Program-made: the position numbers and the translations under genes
In this document: in pieces, positions 51,776-60,293 of the stretch
Layout of the letters: each line of letters opens with the position of its first letter
Numbering within the stretch: the first letter of the stretch is position 1
Notes under the pieces: generated by a model
Told to the model about the DNA's origin: nothing
Databases searched by the model: none
What the model saw: only the letters and a program-made list of their open reading frames with translations
Assembly (NCBI GenBank): GCA_028284705.1
Contig: JANQRE010000013.1
Location: forward strand, 62,001-126,000
From: Paracoccaceae bacterium
Lineage (GTDB): Bacteria > Pseudomonadota > Alphaproteobacteria > Rhodobacterales > Rhodobacteraceae
Reading direction: 5' to 3'
Length of the DNA: 64,000 bases

Positions 51776-53082
51776 GCCCGGAACTTCTGACCCTCGTCGC
51801 ACTTGGCGCGCTGATCCTGATGATCATCATCGGTCTCCCCATCGGATTGAGCCTCGCGGCCACCGCATTGGTTGGAACTTACTTTCTGTTCGAAAGCTGG
51901 GAACTGGCGATCTTCACCGCAGGTAATGCCTCGTTCAGCATTCTGAGGAACTACATCTTCGCGACGATCCCGCTCTTTATTATCATGGGCAATCTGATTT
52001 CTCGCTGCGGAGCGGCGGGCGATCTCTACACCATGATGAACCAGTTGATGCGCCGCGTTCCCGCGAGGCTCGCAATCGCGACCGTTGCTGGGAATGCTGT
52101 TTTCGCCGCAATCTCCGGTGTCAGCGTTGCTGCGGCGGCGACCTTCAGTCAGGTCGCCTATCCGCAGATGCGGCGCTACGACTATAACCGGCCATTGGCT
52201 TTGGGTGTGATTTCCGGCAGCGCGATGCTGGGTATGCTGATCCCGCCCTCCATCCTTTTGATCTTCTGGGGTATTCTGACGGAAACGTCGATCGGCGAGC
52301 TCTTCCTTGCAGGTGTTATCCCGGGCCTTTTGCTGGCGCTGTTGTTCATGGGTTTTCTCTACATTGTCGCCAAGCGCCGCCCTGAGCTGACGCCGTTCGC
52401 ACCCATCGATGCGGAAGATGATGCCGGAATGACAAAATCTGTTATCGGCAGTGGCCTGGGTATTATCGGCCTCATCGTGCTTGTCATCGGAGGCATTTGG
52501 GGCGGGTTCTTCACGCCTACCGAAGCGGCAGGCGTCGGTGCAATCGGGGGCCTTTTGCTCGCCATTGCCAAGGGTTTGAAGCCAGGCGAGATCGTAGATG
52601 CGATTATTGCGGCGGGACGTACGAGTGCACCGATCATGTTCCTGCTTCTCACGGCCGCGCTCTATTCACAGTTTCTGGTGACCAGCGGCGCGATTGGTGT
52701 GATCACCGACACAATCGAGGGTGCCGGGTTCGGACCGGTTGGCCTGATCGTCGCAATGACGTTGATCTGGCTGGTCCTCGGCATGATCCTCGACTCCACG
52801 TCGATCATCCTTCTGACCGTGCCGATCTTCGCCCCGCTCGCCATGGGATTTGGCTACGACCCACTTGTCTTTGCGATCTACGGCATCCTGATCATTGAGG
52901 CCGGACTGCTGACGCCGCCCTTTGGTCTACTAGTCTATGTCGTGAAAGGCGCGGTTCCTGAGAGTGTCTCGTTGTCAGAAGTTTTCCGCGGATCGGTCCC
53001 CTATTGGATCATCATCCTGATCGCAGGCATCCTGATCCTGATGTTCCCCGCACTTGTGACCTGGCTGCCGGGAACAGCTTGA
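51772..53082 (+). CDS. dctM: TRAP transporter large permease DctM
   Basis: A 436-residue sodium-coupled permease with about a dozen helices. Typical segments are IPLFIIMGNLISRCGAAGDL, SGVSVAAAATFSQVAYPQM, SGSAMLGMLIPPSILLIFWG, FTPTEAAGVGAIG and LILDSTSI-like GMILDSTSIILLTVPIF. With DctP and DctQ it forms a complete TRAP system for uptake of a carboxylate-like compound. Confidence 0.96.
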   Translation: MSPELLTLVALGALILMIIIGLPIGLSLAATALVGTYFLFESWELAIFTAGNASFSILRNYIFATIPLFIIMGNLISRCGAAGDLYTMMNQLMRRVPARLAIATVAGNAVFAAISGVSVAAAATFSQVAYPQMRRYDYNRPLALGVISGSAMLGMLIPPSILLIFWGILTETSIGELFLAGVIPGLLLALLFMGFLYIVAKRRPELTPFAPIDAEDDAGMTKSVIGSGLGIIGLIVLVIGGIWGGFFTPTEAAGVGAIGGLLLAIAKGLKPGEIVDAIIAAGRTSAPIMFLLLTAALYSQFLVTSGAIGVITDTIEGAGFGPVGLIVAMTLIWLVLGMILDSTSIILLTVPIFAPLAMGFGYDPLVFAIYGILIIEAGLLTPPFGLLVYVVKGAVPESVSLSEVFRGSVPYWIIILIAGILILMFPALVTWLPGTA

Positions 53083-53085
53083 GCC

Positions 53086-53508
53086 ATGTCGAGACCAACT
53101 CCGCCCAGCACCTCGCCGGTCATCCGTACGGTTGCGATGCCAGCCGACACAAATCCTGCGGGCGACATCTTCGGGGGCTGGTTGATGGCCCAGATGGACC
53201 TTGCCGCAGGGAATGTTGCCGCGCGGATCGCGCGGGGTCGCTGCGCCACGGTTGCTGTTGAGGCGATCAAGTTCCTTAATCCGGTCTTTGTCGGCGACGA
53301 AGTTTCGCTTTTTGCCGATGAGGAACGTCGCGGTCGCACCTCGCTTGGCATTCACGTCGAAGCATGGCGTCGCAGTCGCGACGGCGATCTCAGCGAAAAA
53401 GTCACCGATGCGACATTCACCTTCGTCGCCTTGGATCAACGTGGACGGCCCCGCGCGCTCGATCAGCGGCCCGCGCCAGTCGGAACAGTCGAGAGGACAA
53501 TTCCATGA
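53086..53508 (+). CDS. Hotdog-fold acyl-CoA thioesterase (YciA-like)
   Basis: A 140-residue enzyme. PADTNPAGDIFGGWLMAQMD is the hotdog active-site region of the YciA/BFIT group, followed by VAVEAIKFLNPVFVGDEVSL. It starts 3 nt after the dctM stop and its own stop overlaps the next gene (ATGA), so it belongs to the TRAP operon. It suggests CoA-bound intermediates in the pathway or CoA recycling; the acyl substrate is not known. Confidence 0.9.
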   Translation: MSRPTPPSTSPVIRTVAMPADTNPAGDIFGGWLMAQMDLAAGNVAARIARGRCATVAVEAIKFLNPVFVGDEVSLFADEERRGRTSLGIHVEAWRRSRDGDLSEKVTDATFTFVALDQRGRPRALDQRPAPVGTVERTIP

Positions 53509-54758
53509 ACGCGATGGACCTTCCCAAACCCGATTACGCCAAGAACATGAAGCTGATCGGCCATTCCAATCAGGGCGGCCGCCCGGATGGTGTTCAACTC
53601 ATGGTCAACAAGGGCTTCGCGTTCACGGGCCATATGTTTTCAAAAGGGTTCAGTATCATCGATGTGCGCGACCCGCGGCACCCCAAGCCGGTTAATTACA
53701 TCCCTGCAGCACCGAACACCTGGAACATCCATCTGCAGACCCACGAGGACCTTCTGCTGGTGATCAATGCCAAGGACATGTTTGCCTCGGACGAATTTCA
53801 GGACGAGACCGAATACTACACCGGTGCACTCGGCAAGAAAGTTGGCACCGCTGACAAGAAGCGGGCCCGCGACTGGAAGGCGGGCATGTCGGTCTATGAT
53901 ATCGCCGATCCGGCAAACCCGCGTGAGATCGCCTTCATGCCCGTCGAGGGCGGCGGTATCCATCGCATTTGGTATACCGGCGGTCGATGGGCCTATGCCT
54001 CCGTCCTGCTGGACGGCTTCACCGACTACATCTTCATGACCATCGACATGGCCGATCCTACGGACCCGAAGGAGGCCGGGCGGTATTGGCTGCCAGGCAT
54101 GAACGCCGCGGCGGGCGAGGTGTCGGAGGACGGTGCGGCGCGGGCCGGTCTGCACCATGCGATCATCCACGGCGACACGGCCTATGGGGCGTGGCGGGAT
54201 GCCGGTCTGGTCGTCATGGACGTGTCCGACCGAACAGCGCCTTCGCTCATCGCGCACAAGAACTGGTCCCCGCCATTTGGTGGCGGCACTCACAACTGCC
54301 TGCCGCTGCCCGACCGTGACCTGCTCGTTGTGCTCGACGAAGCGGTGCTGGACAATTGCGCCGACGGGATCAAACACATCTGGATGTTCGACATCCGCGA
54401 GCCGTCGAACCCGATCAGCATTTCGACATTCCCGGTTCCATCTGAGGCTGACTATACCAACAAGGGCGCTCATTTCGGACCGCACAACCTCTATGAGAAC
54501 CGTCCTGACGGGTTGGTCAGCGATCAACTGATCTTCTCGACCTATCAGAACGCTGGCATCCGCGTGACCGATACCTCCGATCCCTATCGCCCGATTGAAG
54601 TCGGAGCCTTCGTGCCACCGACCCCGGCACGTCTTGTAGACCACCGACCCAACCGCCCGCTTGTGATCCAGTCCTGCGATGTCTGGGTGTCCAAAGAGGG
54701 GCTCGTCTATAGCAATGACTACAATGGCGGCCTCTACATCATGGAATACGAGGGGTGA
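53505..54758 (+). CDS. LVIVD-repeat beta-propeller protein
   Basis: A 417-residue protein made of six or more repeats of the LVIVD type: KGFSIIDVRDPRHPKPV, AGMSVYDIADPANPREI, IFMTIDMADPTDPKEAG, AGLVVMDVSDRTAPSLI, HIWMFDIREPSNPISI, AGIRVTDTSDPYRPIEV. These would form a beta-propeller. There is no signal peptide, so it should be cytoplasmic, unlike many LVIVD proteins. Histidines recur in GGGIHRIW, LHHAIIHGD, GTHNCLP and KGAHFGPHNLYE, a pattern that could bind a metal as in selenium-binding/methanethiol-oxidase-type propellers; this is inference. It is coupled to the thioesterase gene and followed after one base by the FAD/Fe-S gene. Confidence 0.82.
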   Translation: MNAMDLPKPDYAKNMKLIGHSNQGGRPDGVQLMVNKGFAFTGHMFSKGFSIIDVRDPRHPKPVNYIPAAPNTWNIHLQTHEDLLLVINAKDMFASDEFQDETEYYTGALGKKVGTADKKRARDWKAGMSVYDIADPANPREIAFMPVEGGGIHRIWYTGGRWAYASVLLDGFTDYIFMTIDMADPTDPKEAGRYWLPGMNAAAGEVSEDGAARAGLHHAIIHGDTAYGAWRDAGLVVMDVSDRTAPSLIAHKNWSPPFGGGTHNCLPLPDRDLLVVLDEAVLDNCADGIKHIWMFDIREPSNPISISTFPVPSEADYTNKGAHFGPHNLYENRPDGLVSDQLIFSTYQNAGIRVTDTSDPYRPIEVGAFVPPTPARLVDHRPNRPLVIQSCDVWVSKEGLVYSNDYNGGLYIMEYEG

Positions 54759-54759
54759 G

Positions 54760-57687
54760 ATGGACGGCTCTCTGGTTCAGACCGACCTCCAAGAGGTCGA
54801 TGCCACAACGCTTGCCTATCTCGAAGAACTGAGGCGCGAGGGGTTGGTAGGCGAATGCGCCTCAGACCTCGCCAACCGCGTTGTGAGTTCCACTGATAAC
54901 TCGATCTATCAGATCATGCCGCAGGCCGTGCTCTACCCAAAAAGCAGCGACGACCTGGACTTGATCATGCGCGTTGCCAACCGTGACGCGTTCAAATCCC
55001 TGAAATTCTATGCGCGCGGCGGAGGCACCTCCACCAACGGACAATCGCTTGGCCCCGGCGTCGTCGTAGATACGTCTCGCCACATGCGCGGTATACTCGA
55101 ATTTGATCCCGACACCGGCAACATCCGCGTCGAACCCGGCCTGATCCGAGACAAGCTGAACGACTTTCTGAAGCCCCATGGCCGGTTCTTCGCACCGCAT
55201 GTCTCGACAACCAATCGCGCCACAATCGGCGGGATGGTCTCTAATGAAAGTTCGGGTAAAGGCTCGGTGGTTTATGGAAAGACCTCCGATCACGTCGTCT
55301 CCGTCGAATGCGTGCTGCCAAATGGCGATGTCGCTGAACTAGGAACCGAGACCGATCCCGCATCGAACCATCTCACGCAACAGATTGACGAAACGCTCGC
55401 ACCGCATCACGACGGCATTCGGGCCCGGTTTCCCGATCTCAAGCGCGGATTCACCGGCTACAACCTCAAACATGCGCGGGACAAAGATGGCACACTCAAC
55501 CTTGCCAAACTGATCTCAGGGTCCGAGGGAACGCTGGCCCTCATCAAATCGATTACCCTGAAGACGGAACCGATCTCGGCGCATACCGCTCTGGTGGTGC
55601 TGACCTATGAAAGCCACGACGCTGGCCTACGCGCGGTGCCGGGACTGCTGTCGTTCAAACCCCACGCTATCGAGTTCATCGACGACAAAATCATGGGCGC
55701 TGCCTTGCGGTCGCCTTTTGCCGATGATGTGTGCGATGTGCTCGGGATCGAAGGCGATACAGAGAACACAGCAGCCCATTTCTTCGAGATGTCGGATGAC
55801 GATGTAGATGTGCTCCAAACTCGTCTGACGGAATTCGCTCAAAACCTGGAAAACCTACCGCAAGCGACCCGACCTGCCGGTTTTCGCGTGGTGAGCGCAC
55901 CCCAGGACATTGCGCGGGTTTGGGAAATTCGCCGCGCCTGCCAGGGCCTGCTCGCCGGATTCGACAAGAACAAACGGGCCGTCGCCTTCATCGAAGATTG
56001 TGCCGTGCCACCGGAAAACCTCGCCGATTTCGTGTCTGAACTGGAGGAAACCCTCGACGCCTTGAACATCCCCTTGGGCATGTATGGCCACGCCGATGTC
56101 GGATGTGTGCACATCAGACCGTTGATGAACCTAAATGCCGCGGATGAGCGGCGCCAGATTCGGGTGATTTCCGACGCTGTTTTTGAGCTTACCCAAAAGT
56201 ACGGCGGCCTGCTCTGGGGGGAGCATGGCAAGGGCATGCGCGGCGAGTATTCCGAAGAAGTGATCGGACCCGAGCTTTATAATGTCATGCGCAAAATCAA
56301 GGGCATCTTCGATCCCGACAACCGCATGAACCCCGGCAAGATCGCACGTCCGCTCGACGACCCAGAGCCGGTCCTGCCGCTCGATGCGGTTCCGATGCGC
56401 GGGGCGTTCGATCAGGACGTTGTTCCGGACCTCGCAGAACCCTTCGCGAATGCCCTGCGCTGCGACGGCAACGGAGCCTGTTTCAACCTCGATGACGACG
56501 TCCCGTTTTGTCCCTCTTACAAGGCCACCGATGATCGGCGGCAATCGCCAAAGGGCCGCGCAAGCCTGCTCAGAACTTGGGTGCGCGAACGCTCTCTGGG
56601 AAACGAAAACGGTGCGCAGAGCGTGGCGGAGGAATTGCATAACACGTTGGACACGTGCCTTTCCTGCAAGTCCTGCGCTGGAGCCGGATGCCCCGCCCGC
56701 GTCGACATCCCCGAGATGAAGTCGCTGTTCCTCGACTGGTTTTTTAGTACGCGCCGTCGACCGCTCTCGGACCACATCGTCTCCAGACTCGAGACATTGG
56801 CACCACTGTTGGATCGGTTCGGAGGAATTCTCAACGCTGCCCAGTCCTTTGGAGCGGTGCAGCGCATCGTCGAACACGGACTTGGCTTGGTCGATTTACC
56901 CAAGTTGCGAAACCGACGCACCTTCCTTCGCAGGCAGGCGCAATTGGGCGTTCCGACCCTAACTGTTCAGGACATTCTAAGCCTCCCGAAGGAGCAGCGC
57001 GACGAAACCGTCGTGGTCGTCCAGGATTGCTTCACAACTTTCTACGACGCCGACGTGGTCTTGGCGCAATTGGAGCTCATCCAGAAACTTGGATACAAGC
57101 CGGTGCTTCTGGCGTACCGCCCCGGAGGCAAACCTCTGCATGTCCGGGGGTTCATCGACCGCTTCGAAGGTGTCGCCAAAGCCCAGGCGCGCGACTTGGC
57201 GAAGCTGCACGCAGCGGGATTCACGCTTGTCGGCGTGGACAGCGCGACAACGCTTCTTTACCGACAAGAATATCCCGCACATCTTCGGGGTTGCCCCGAC
57301 TTCGAGGTTGCACTGCTGTCCGAGTGGCTGTCTTCGATCGACCTCCCACGCGCCCGGAGCACGGAGGTCTACACCATGATCCAGCATTGCACGGAACGCT
57401 CAACGACGCCTTCCACCACTCAGCAATGGGTCGATGCGTTCGATCGTGTCGGGGTTTTTCTTGAAATCATCAACACCGGCTGCTGCGGAATGTCCGGCTT
57501 ATTCGGCCACGAAGCTCGCAACAGAAGCATGTCCGAGGCGCTCTACAATGAGAACTGGCGTGACATCGTAAGCGCAACGCCGGCCCACAAACTGATCGCG
57601 ACAGGCTATTCGTGCCGATCACAGGTCAAGCGTTTTTCTGGTGAGACGACACTCCACCCCGCCCAAGCTTTGCTTGAGGTTTTGTAG
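54760..57687 (+). CDS. ydiJ: FAD-binding/4Fe-4S D-2-hydroxyacid dehydrogenase (YdiJ-like)
   Basis: A 975-residue fusion. An N-terminal PCMH FAD domain has RGGGTSTNGQSLGPGVVVD and TIGGMVSNESSGKG. The vanillyl-alcohol-oxidase-type C-terminal cap ends in FDPDNRMNPGKIARP. The Fe-S part has CDGNGACF..FCPSYKATDDRRQSPKGRA and DTCLSCKSCAGAGCP, and CCG-like motifs occur near the end (NTGCCGMSGLFGHE). This is the YdiJ type, known to oxidise D-2-hydroxyglutarate or D-lactate-like acids and pass electrons to the respiratory chain. As the last gene of the TRAP operon it probably handles a D-2-hydroxyacid from the imported compound. Confidence 0.93.
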   Translation: MDGSLVQTDLQEVDATTLAYLEELRREGLVGECASDLANRVVSSTDNSIYQIMPQAVLYPKSSDDLDLIMRVANRDAFKSLKFYARGGGTSTNGQSLGPGVVVDTSRHMRGILEFDPDTGNIRVEPGLIRDKLNDFLKPHGRFFAPHVSTTNRATIGGMVSNESSGKGSVVYGKTSDHVVSVECVLPNGDVAELGTETDPASNHLTQQIDETLAPHHDGIRARFPDLKRGFTGYNLKHARDKDGTLNLAKLISGSEGTLALIKSITLKTEPISAHTALVVLTYESHDAGLRAVPGLLSFKPHAIEFIDDKIMGAALRSPFADDVCDVLGIEGDTENTAAHFFEMSDDDVDVLQTRLTEFAQNLENLPQATRPAGFRVVSAPQDIARVWEIRRACQGLLAGFDKNKRAVAFIEDCAVPPENLADFVSELEETLDALNIPLGMYGHADVGCVHIRPLMNLNAADERRQIRVISDAVFELTQKYGGLLWGEHGKGMRGEYSEEVIGPELYNVMRKIKGIFDPDNRMNPGKIARPLDDPEPVLPLDAVPMRGAFDQDVVPDLAEPFANALRCDGNGACFNLDDDVPFCPSYKATDDRRQSPKGRASLLRTWVRERSLGNENGAQSVAEELHNTLDTCLSCKSCAGAGCPARVDIPEMKSLFLDWFFSTRRRPLSDHIVSRLETLAPLLDRFGGILNAAQSFGAVQRIVEHGLGLVDLPKLRNRRTFLRRQAQLGVPTLTVQDILSLPKEQRDETVVVVQDCFTTFYDADVVLAQLELIQKLGYKPVLLAYRPGGKPLHVRGFIDRFEGVAKAQARDLAKLHAAGFTLVGVDSATTLLYRQEYPAHLRGCPDFEVALLSEWLSSIDLPRARSTEVYTMIQHCTERSTTPSTTQQWVDAFDRVGVFLEIINTGCCGMSGLFGHEARNRSMSEALYNENWRDIVSATPAHKLIATGYSCRSQVKRFSGETTLHPAQALLEVL

Positions 57688-57798
57688 TGGGGATACTTAA
57701 GCCAAATTCCGGCCCAACGTTGTCATTAAGAAACCATTTTAGATGCCGAATTGCGCCTGTCACACAGGGGTTTGGCCGCTGTTGTTCGCTTGCACGGG

Positions 57799-58536
57799 TC
57801 AGGAGCGGATATCGACCTTCGGCAGCGACTCCAATGCGCTTTGGAGAGCTTCGCCCCAGTTGCGGGAGACGGTTTGCAGGGCGGGGTCGTCGGCCTCGAA
57901 CCGGCCCTCCACGGCGATCTGCCCGGTGTCGCTGTCATAGCACATGAAATCCAGCGGCGGACCGACGGTCAGATTGGCCTTCATCGTTGAATCGAAACTC
58001 ACCAGCAGAAGGCGCACGGCGTCTTCGAAGCTCATATCGGACTGGAAGGCGCGCACCAGGATCGGGCGACCGTATTTGATCTCGCCGATCTGAAAGAACG
58101 GTGTGTCGGGGCTGGCTTCGATGAAATTGCCCTCGGGATAGATCAGGAAAAGCTTTGGTGGACCGCCGGCGATCTGGCCGCCGAAGATCAGCGTTGAATT
58201 GAAGGTGCTGTCTGCGGTCGGGCCATCCTCGGTCTGATCCTCGATCACTTCGCGCAAGGTCTCTGCAACCATGCGCACGGCCTGAAACATCGACGGCGAG
58301 TCCAAAAGCGCGGGGTTGCGATCCTCCGGCGATTTGGTGCGTTCATCAAGCAGGCTGACGACCGATTGCGTGGTGGCCAGGTTGCCCGCCGACAAGAGCG
58401 TGAACACGCGGTCGCCCGGCAGGTTCCAGGTCTTCATCTTCTTGAAGCTGGAGATATTGTCGAGCCCTGCATTGGTCCGCGTGTCGGACATGAAGACCAG
58501 GCCGTGGTCGAGCATCAAGCCCACGCAATATGTCAT
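57799..58536 (-). CDS. Anbu (bacterial proteasome-like) peptidase
   Basis: A 245-residue Ntn-hydrolase of the proteasome beta-subunit fold. After removal of Met1 the catalytic Thr1 is exposed (MTYCVGLMLDHGLVFMSDTR); the matching aspartate lies in MSDTRTNAG and the lysine in SFKKMKTWN. Anbu proteins assemble into open helical or ring particles in the cytoplasm. It starts 9 nt after the transglutaminase gene and closes the four-gene cluster. The substrate of Anbu is not known; the neighbours suggest turnover of a ligase-made peptide tag. Confidence 0.93.
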   Translation of the reverse strand: MTYCVGLMLDHGLVFMSDTRTNAGLDNISSFKKMKTWNLPGDRVFTLLSAGNLATTQSVVSLLDERTKSPEDRNPALLDSPSMFQAVRMVAETLREVIEDQTEDGPTADSTFNSTLIFGGQIAGGPPKLFLIYPEGNFIEASPDTPFFQIGEIKYGRPILVRAFQSDMSFEDAVRLLLVSFDSTMKANLTVGPPLDFMCYDSDTGQIAVEGRFEADDPALQTVSRNWGEALQSALESLPKVDIRS

Positions 58537-58545
58537 CTGAGGCCC

Positions 58546-59355
58546 TTACTGCTGTGCCACGCTGATTTCGACCTGCAGCGCTTCGCCCGCGCCGCCGATC
58601 CGGGTCCCAGATATCGGAGCTGCGTCGGAATAGTCCAGCCCCGTTGCGACGCGAATGTAGCGTGTGTCCGGGGAGATACCGTTCGAGATGTCAAACCCGA
58701 CCCAGCCAAGGCCATCCACATGGGCCTCGGCCCAGGCATGCATCGCGTCCTGCGCGGTTGTGTCATCGAGCATCAGGTAACCGGAGACATAGCGCGCCGG
58801 GATGCCCATGGCACGGGCGGCGGCGAGGAAGATATGGGTGTGGTCCTGACAGACACCAGCCCCGGCCTCGATGGCGTCTTCAGCGGTCCAGCCGGGTTCC
58901 GAGACGCCAATCTTGTAGGTCACGGATTTGCGAATGGCGTCCGACAGCCCATGCAGGCGGGCCAGCACATCCTCGTCGGTCGCGCCTTTCACAAGGGCCT
59001 TGGCGCCGGATTTTGCCTCCGTTGCCGGTGTCGATTGCAGGTAGAGCCAGAGCGCGGCAGGGCCACGATGAGCGCCCAACACGCCTTTCGTGTCCGTCAG
59101 TTCCACCTCACCCTCACTGGTGACCACCATTTCCGTGGTTGCGCCGTCGAAGCTGACAAGCTCGACGGTGTTGCGATGGTGGTCTTCGAAGCTCAGCTCT
59201 TTCGTGCCGCCTTCGATCTGGGTTTCCCAGGAGATGACTTTCTGCTGATCGGTGTCCTTTGGGGTCTTGCGCAATTGCTGCAACCCGTACTGAACCGGGC
59301 CATCGAATTTGTAGCGGGTGATATGACGGGTGTGCAGGCGCAAGGGATCACTCAT
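58546..59355 (-). CDS. Transglutaminase-like cysteine protease
   Basis: A 269-residue protein with an N-terminal beta domain (LRLHTRHITRYKFDGPVQYG, bacterial transglutaminase N type) and a transglutaminase core. The catalytic triad is visible as Cys in GAGVCQDHTHIFL, His in DAMHAWAEAHVDGLGW and Asp in GFDISNG. It overlaps the alpha-E gene by eight bases. In this conserved cluster it is thought to be a peptidase or amide-bond-forming partner of the ATP-grasp ligase. Confidence 0.93.
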   Translation of the reverse strand: MSDPLRLHTRHITRYKFDGPVQYGLQQLRKTPKDTDQQKVISWETQIEGGTKELSFEDHHRNTVELVSFDGATTEMVVTSEGEVELTDTKGVLGAHRGPAALWLYLQSTPATEAKSGAKALVKGATDEDVLARLHGLSDAIRKSVTYKIGVSEPGWTAEDAIEAGAGVCQDHTHIFLAAARAMGIPARYVSGYLMLDDTTAQDAMHAWAEAHVDGLGWVGFDISNGISPDTRYIRVATGLDYSDAAPISGTRIGGAGEALQVEISVAQQ

Positions 59356-60289
59356 AGAACCTGTAATCCAGTTCGATCTGTTGGGTCAGCGCGGCGAGGC
59401 GTTGCTGGGCCTCCTGAATGAACTCGTGCAGGCCGAACTCGAAAATCTCATCGATGCTCTGGGCAAGCGGTCCCTGGCGCAAGTCATCGGCGAGGTCCAT
59501 CGCGCTCGGGCGGGTGCCATAATCCTGGCAGAGGTAGCCCAGATTGTCGCAAATCTTCTTGGCACAGAAAGACAGAGAGCGCGGCATGCGGCTGTCGAGG
59601 ATCAGAAACTGCGCGATCTCGCGCGGACCACCCCCGGCGCCATATTCCATGCGGAAACCGCCGCGAGCGGACAGGGAGCGCAGGATCGTTTCCCATTGCA
59701 CGTTGTCGATGGAGGTGCCGACGGCGCTCGACGCGGGCAGAAGCACATAATATTTCACGTCAAGAATGCGGGCGGTGTTGTCGGCGCGTTCCAGAAAGGT
59801 GCCGATGCGTGAGAAATCGAAGATTTCATTGCGCAGCATGGTGCCTAGCGTGACGCCGCGCACCAAAGCAGTGTTTTCCCGCAAGCGGCGTAATGTGTTT
59901 GGCAGATCGCGTTCGGTCACCTTGCGCGCCAGAAGCTTTTCGGCGGTCATGTGTGCCGCGTTGGTTGCCTCCCAAACATCTCCGGTGATTGCGGTGCGCA
60001 CGAGGCGGGCGTTTTGTCGGGCGGCCGCGATGCAGGATTTAACCGAGGACGGATTGTCCTGATTGCGCAGCATCCAGTCGATGGCGTTGTCCTTGGTCAG
60101 CGCCTCATAGGCCGTGTCGAACCCCGGAAGCGCACCCGCAGATTGCAGCACCGAGCGCCATTCCTCGTCACTCTGGCTGAGACGCGTCAGCGCGATCCGC
60201 TGACCGGTTTCGATCAGGCGCGCAGTGTTTTCGGCCCGCTCCAGATAGCGGTACATCCAAAAGAGGCCATTCGCGGTCTTGCCCAGCAT
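59348..60289 (-). CDS. Alpha-E domain protein
   Basis: A 313-residue all-helical protein of the alpha-E family (DUF403). The N terminus LGKTANGLFWMYRYLERAEN and the internal repeat GTFLERADNTARILDVKYY are the typical R/E-rich helices. It occurs almost always with a circularly permuted ATP-grasp ligase and a transglutaminase, as here. No catalytic activity has been shown for the domain. Gap to the ATP-grasp gene is four bases. Confidence 0.93.
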   Translation of the reverse strand: MLGKTANGLFWMYRYLERAENTARLIETGQRIALTRLSQSDEEWRSVLQSAGALPGFDTAYEALTKDNAIDWMLRNQDNPSSVKSCIAAARQNARLVRTAITGDVWEATNAAHMTAEKLLARKVTERDLPNTLRRLRENTALVRGVTLGTMLRNEIFDFSRIGTFLERADNTARILDVKYYVLLPASSAVGTSIDNVQWETILRSLSARGGFRMEYGAGGGPREIAQFLILDSRMPRSLSFCAKKICDNLGYLCQDYGTRPSAMDLADDLRQGPLAQSIDEIFEFGLHEFIQEAQQRLAALTQQIELDYRFYE

Positions 60290-60293
60290 CGCG

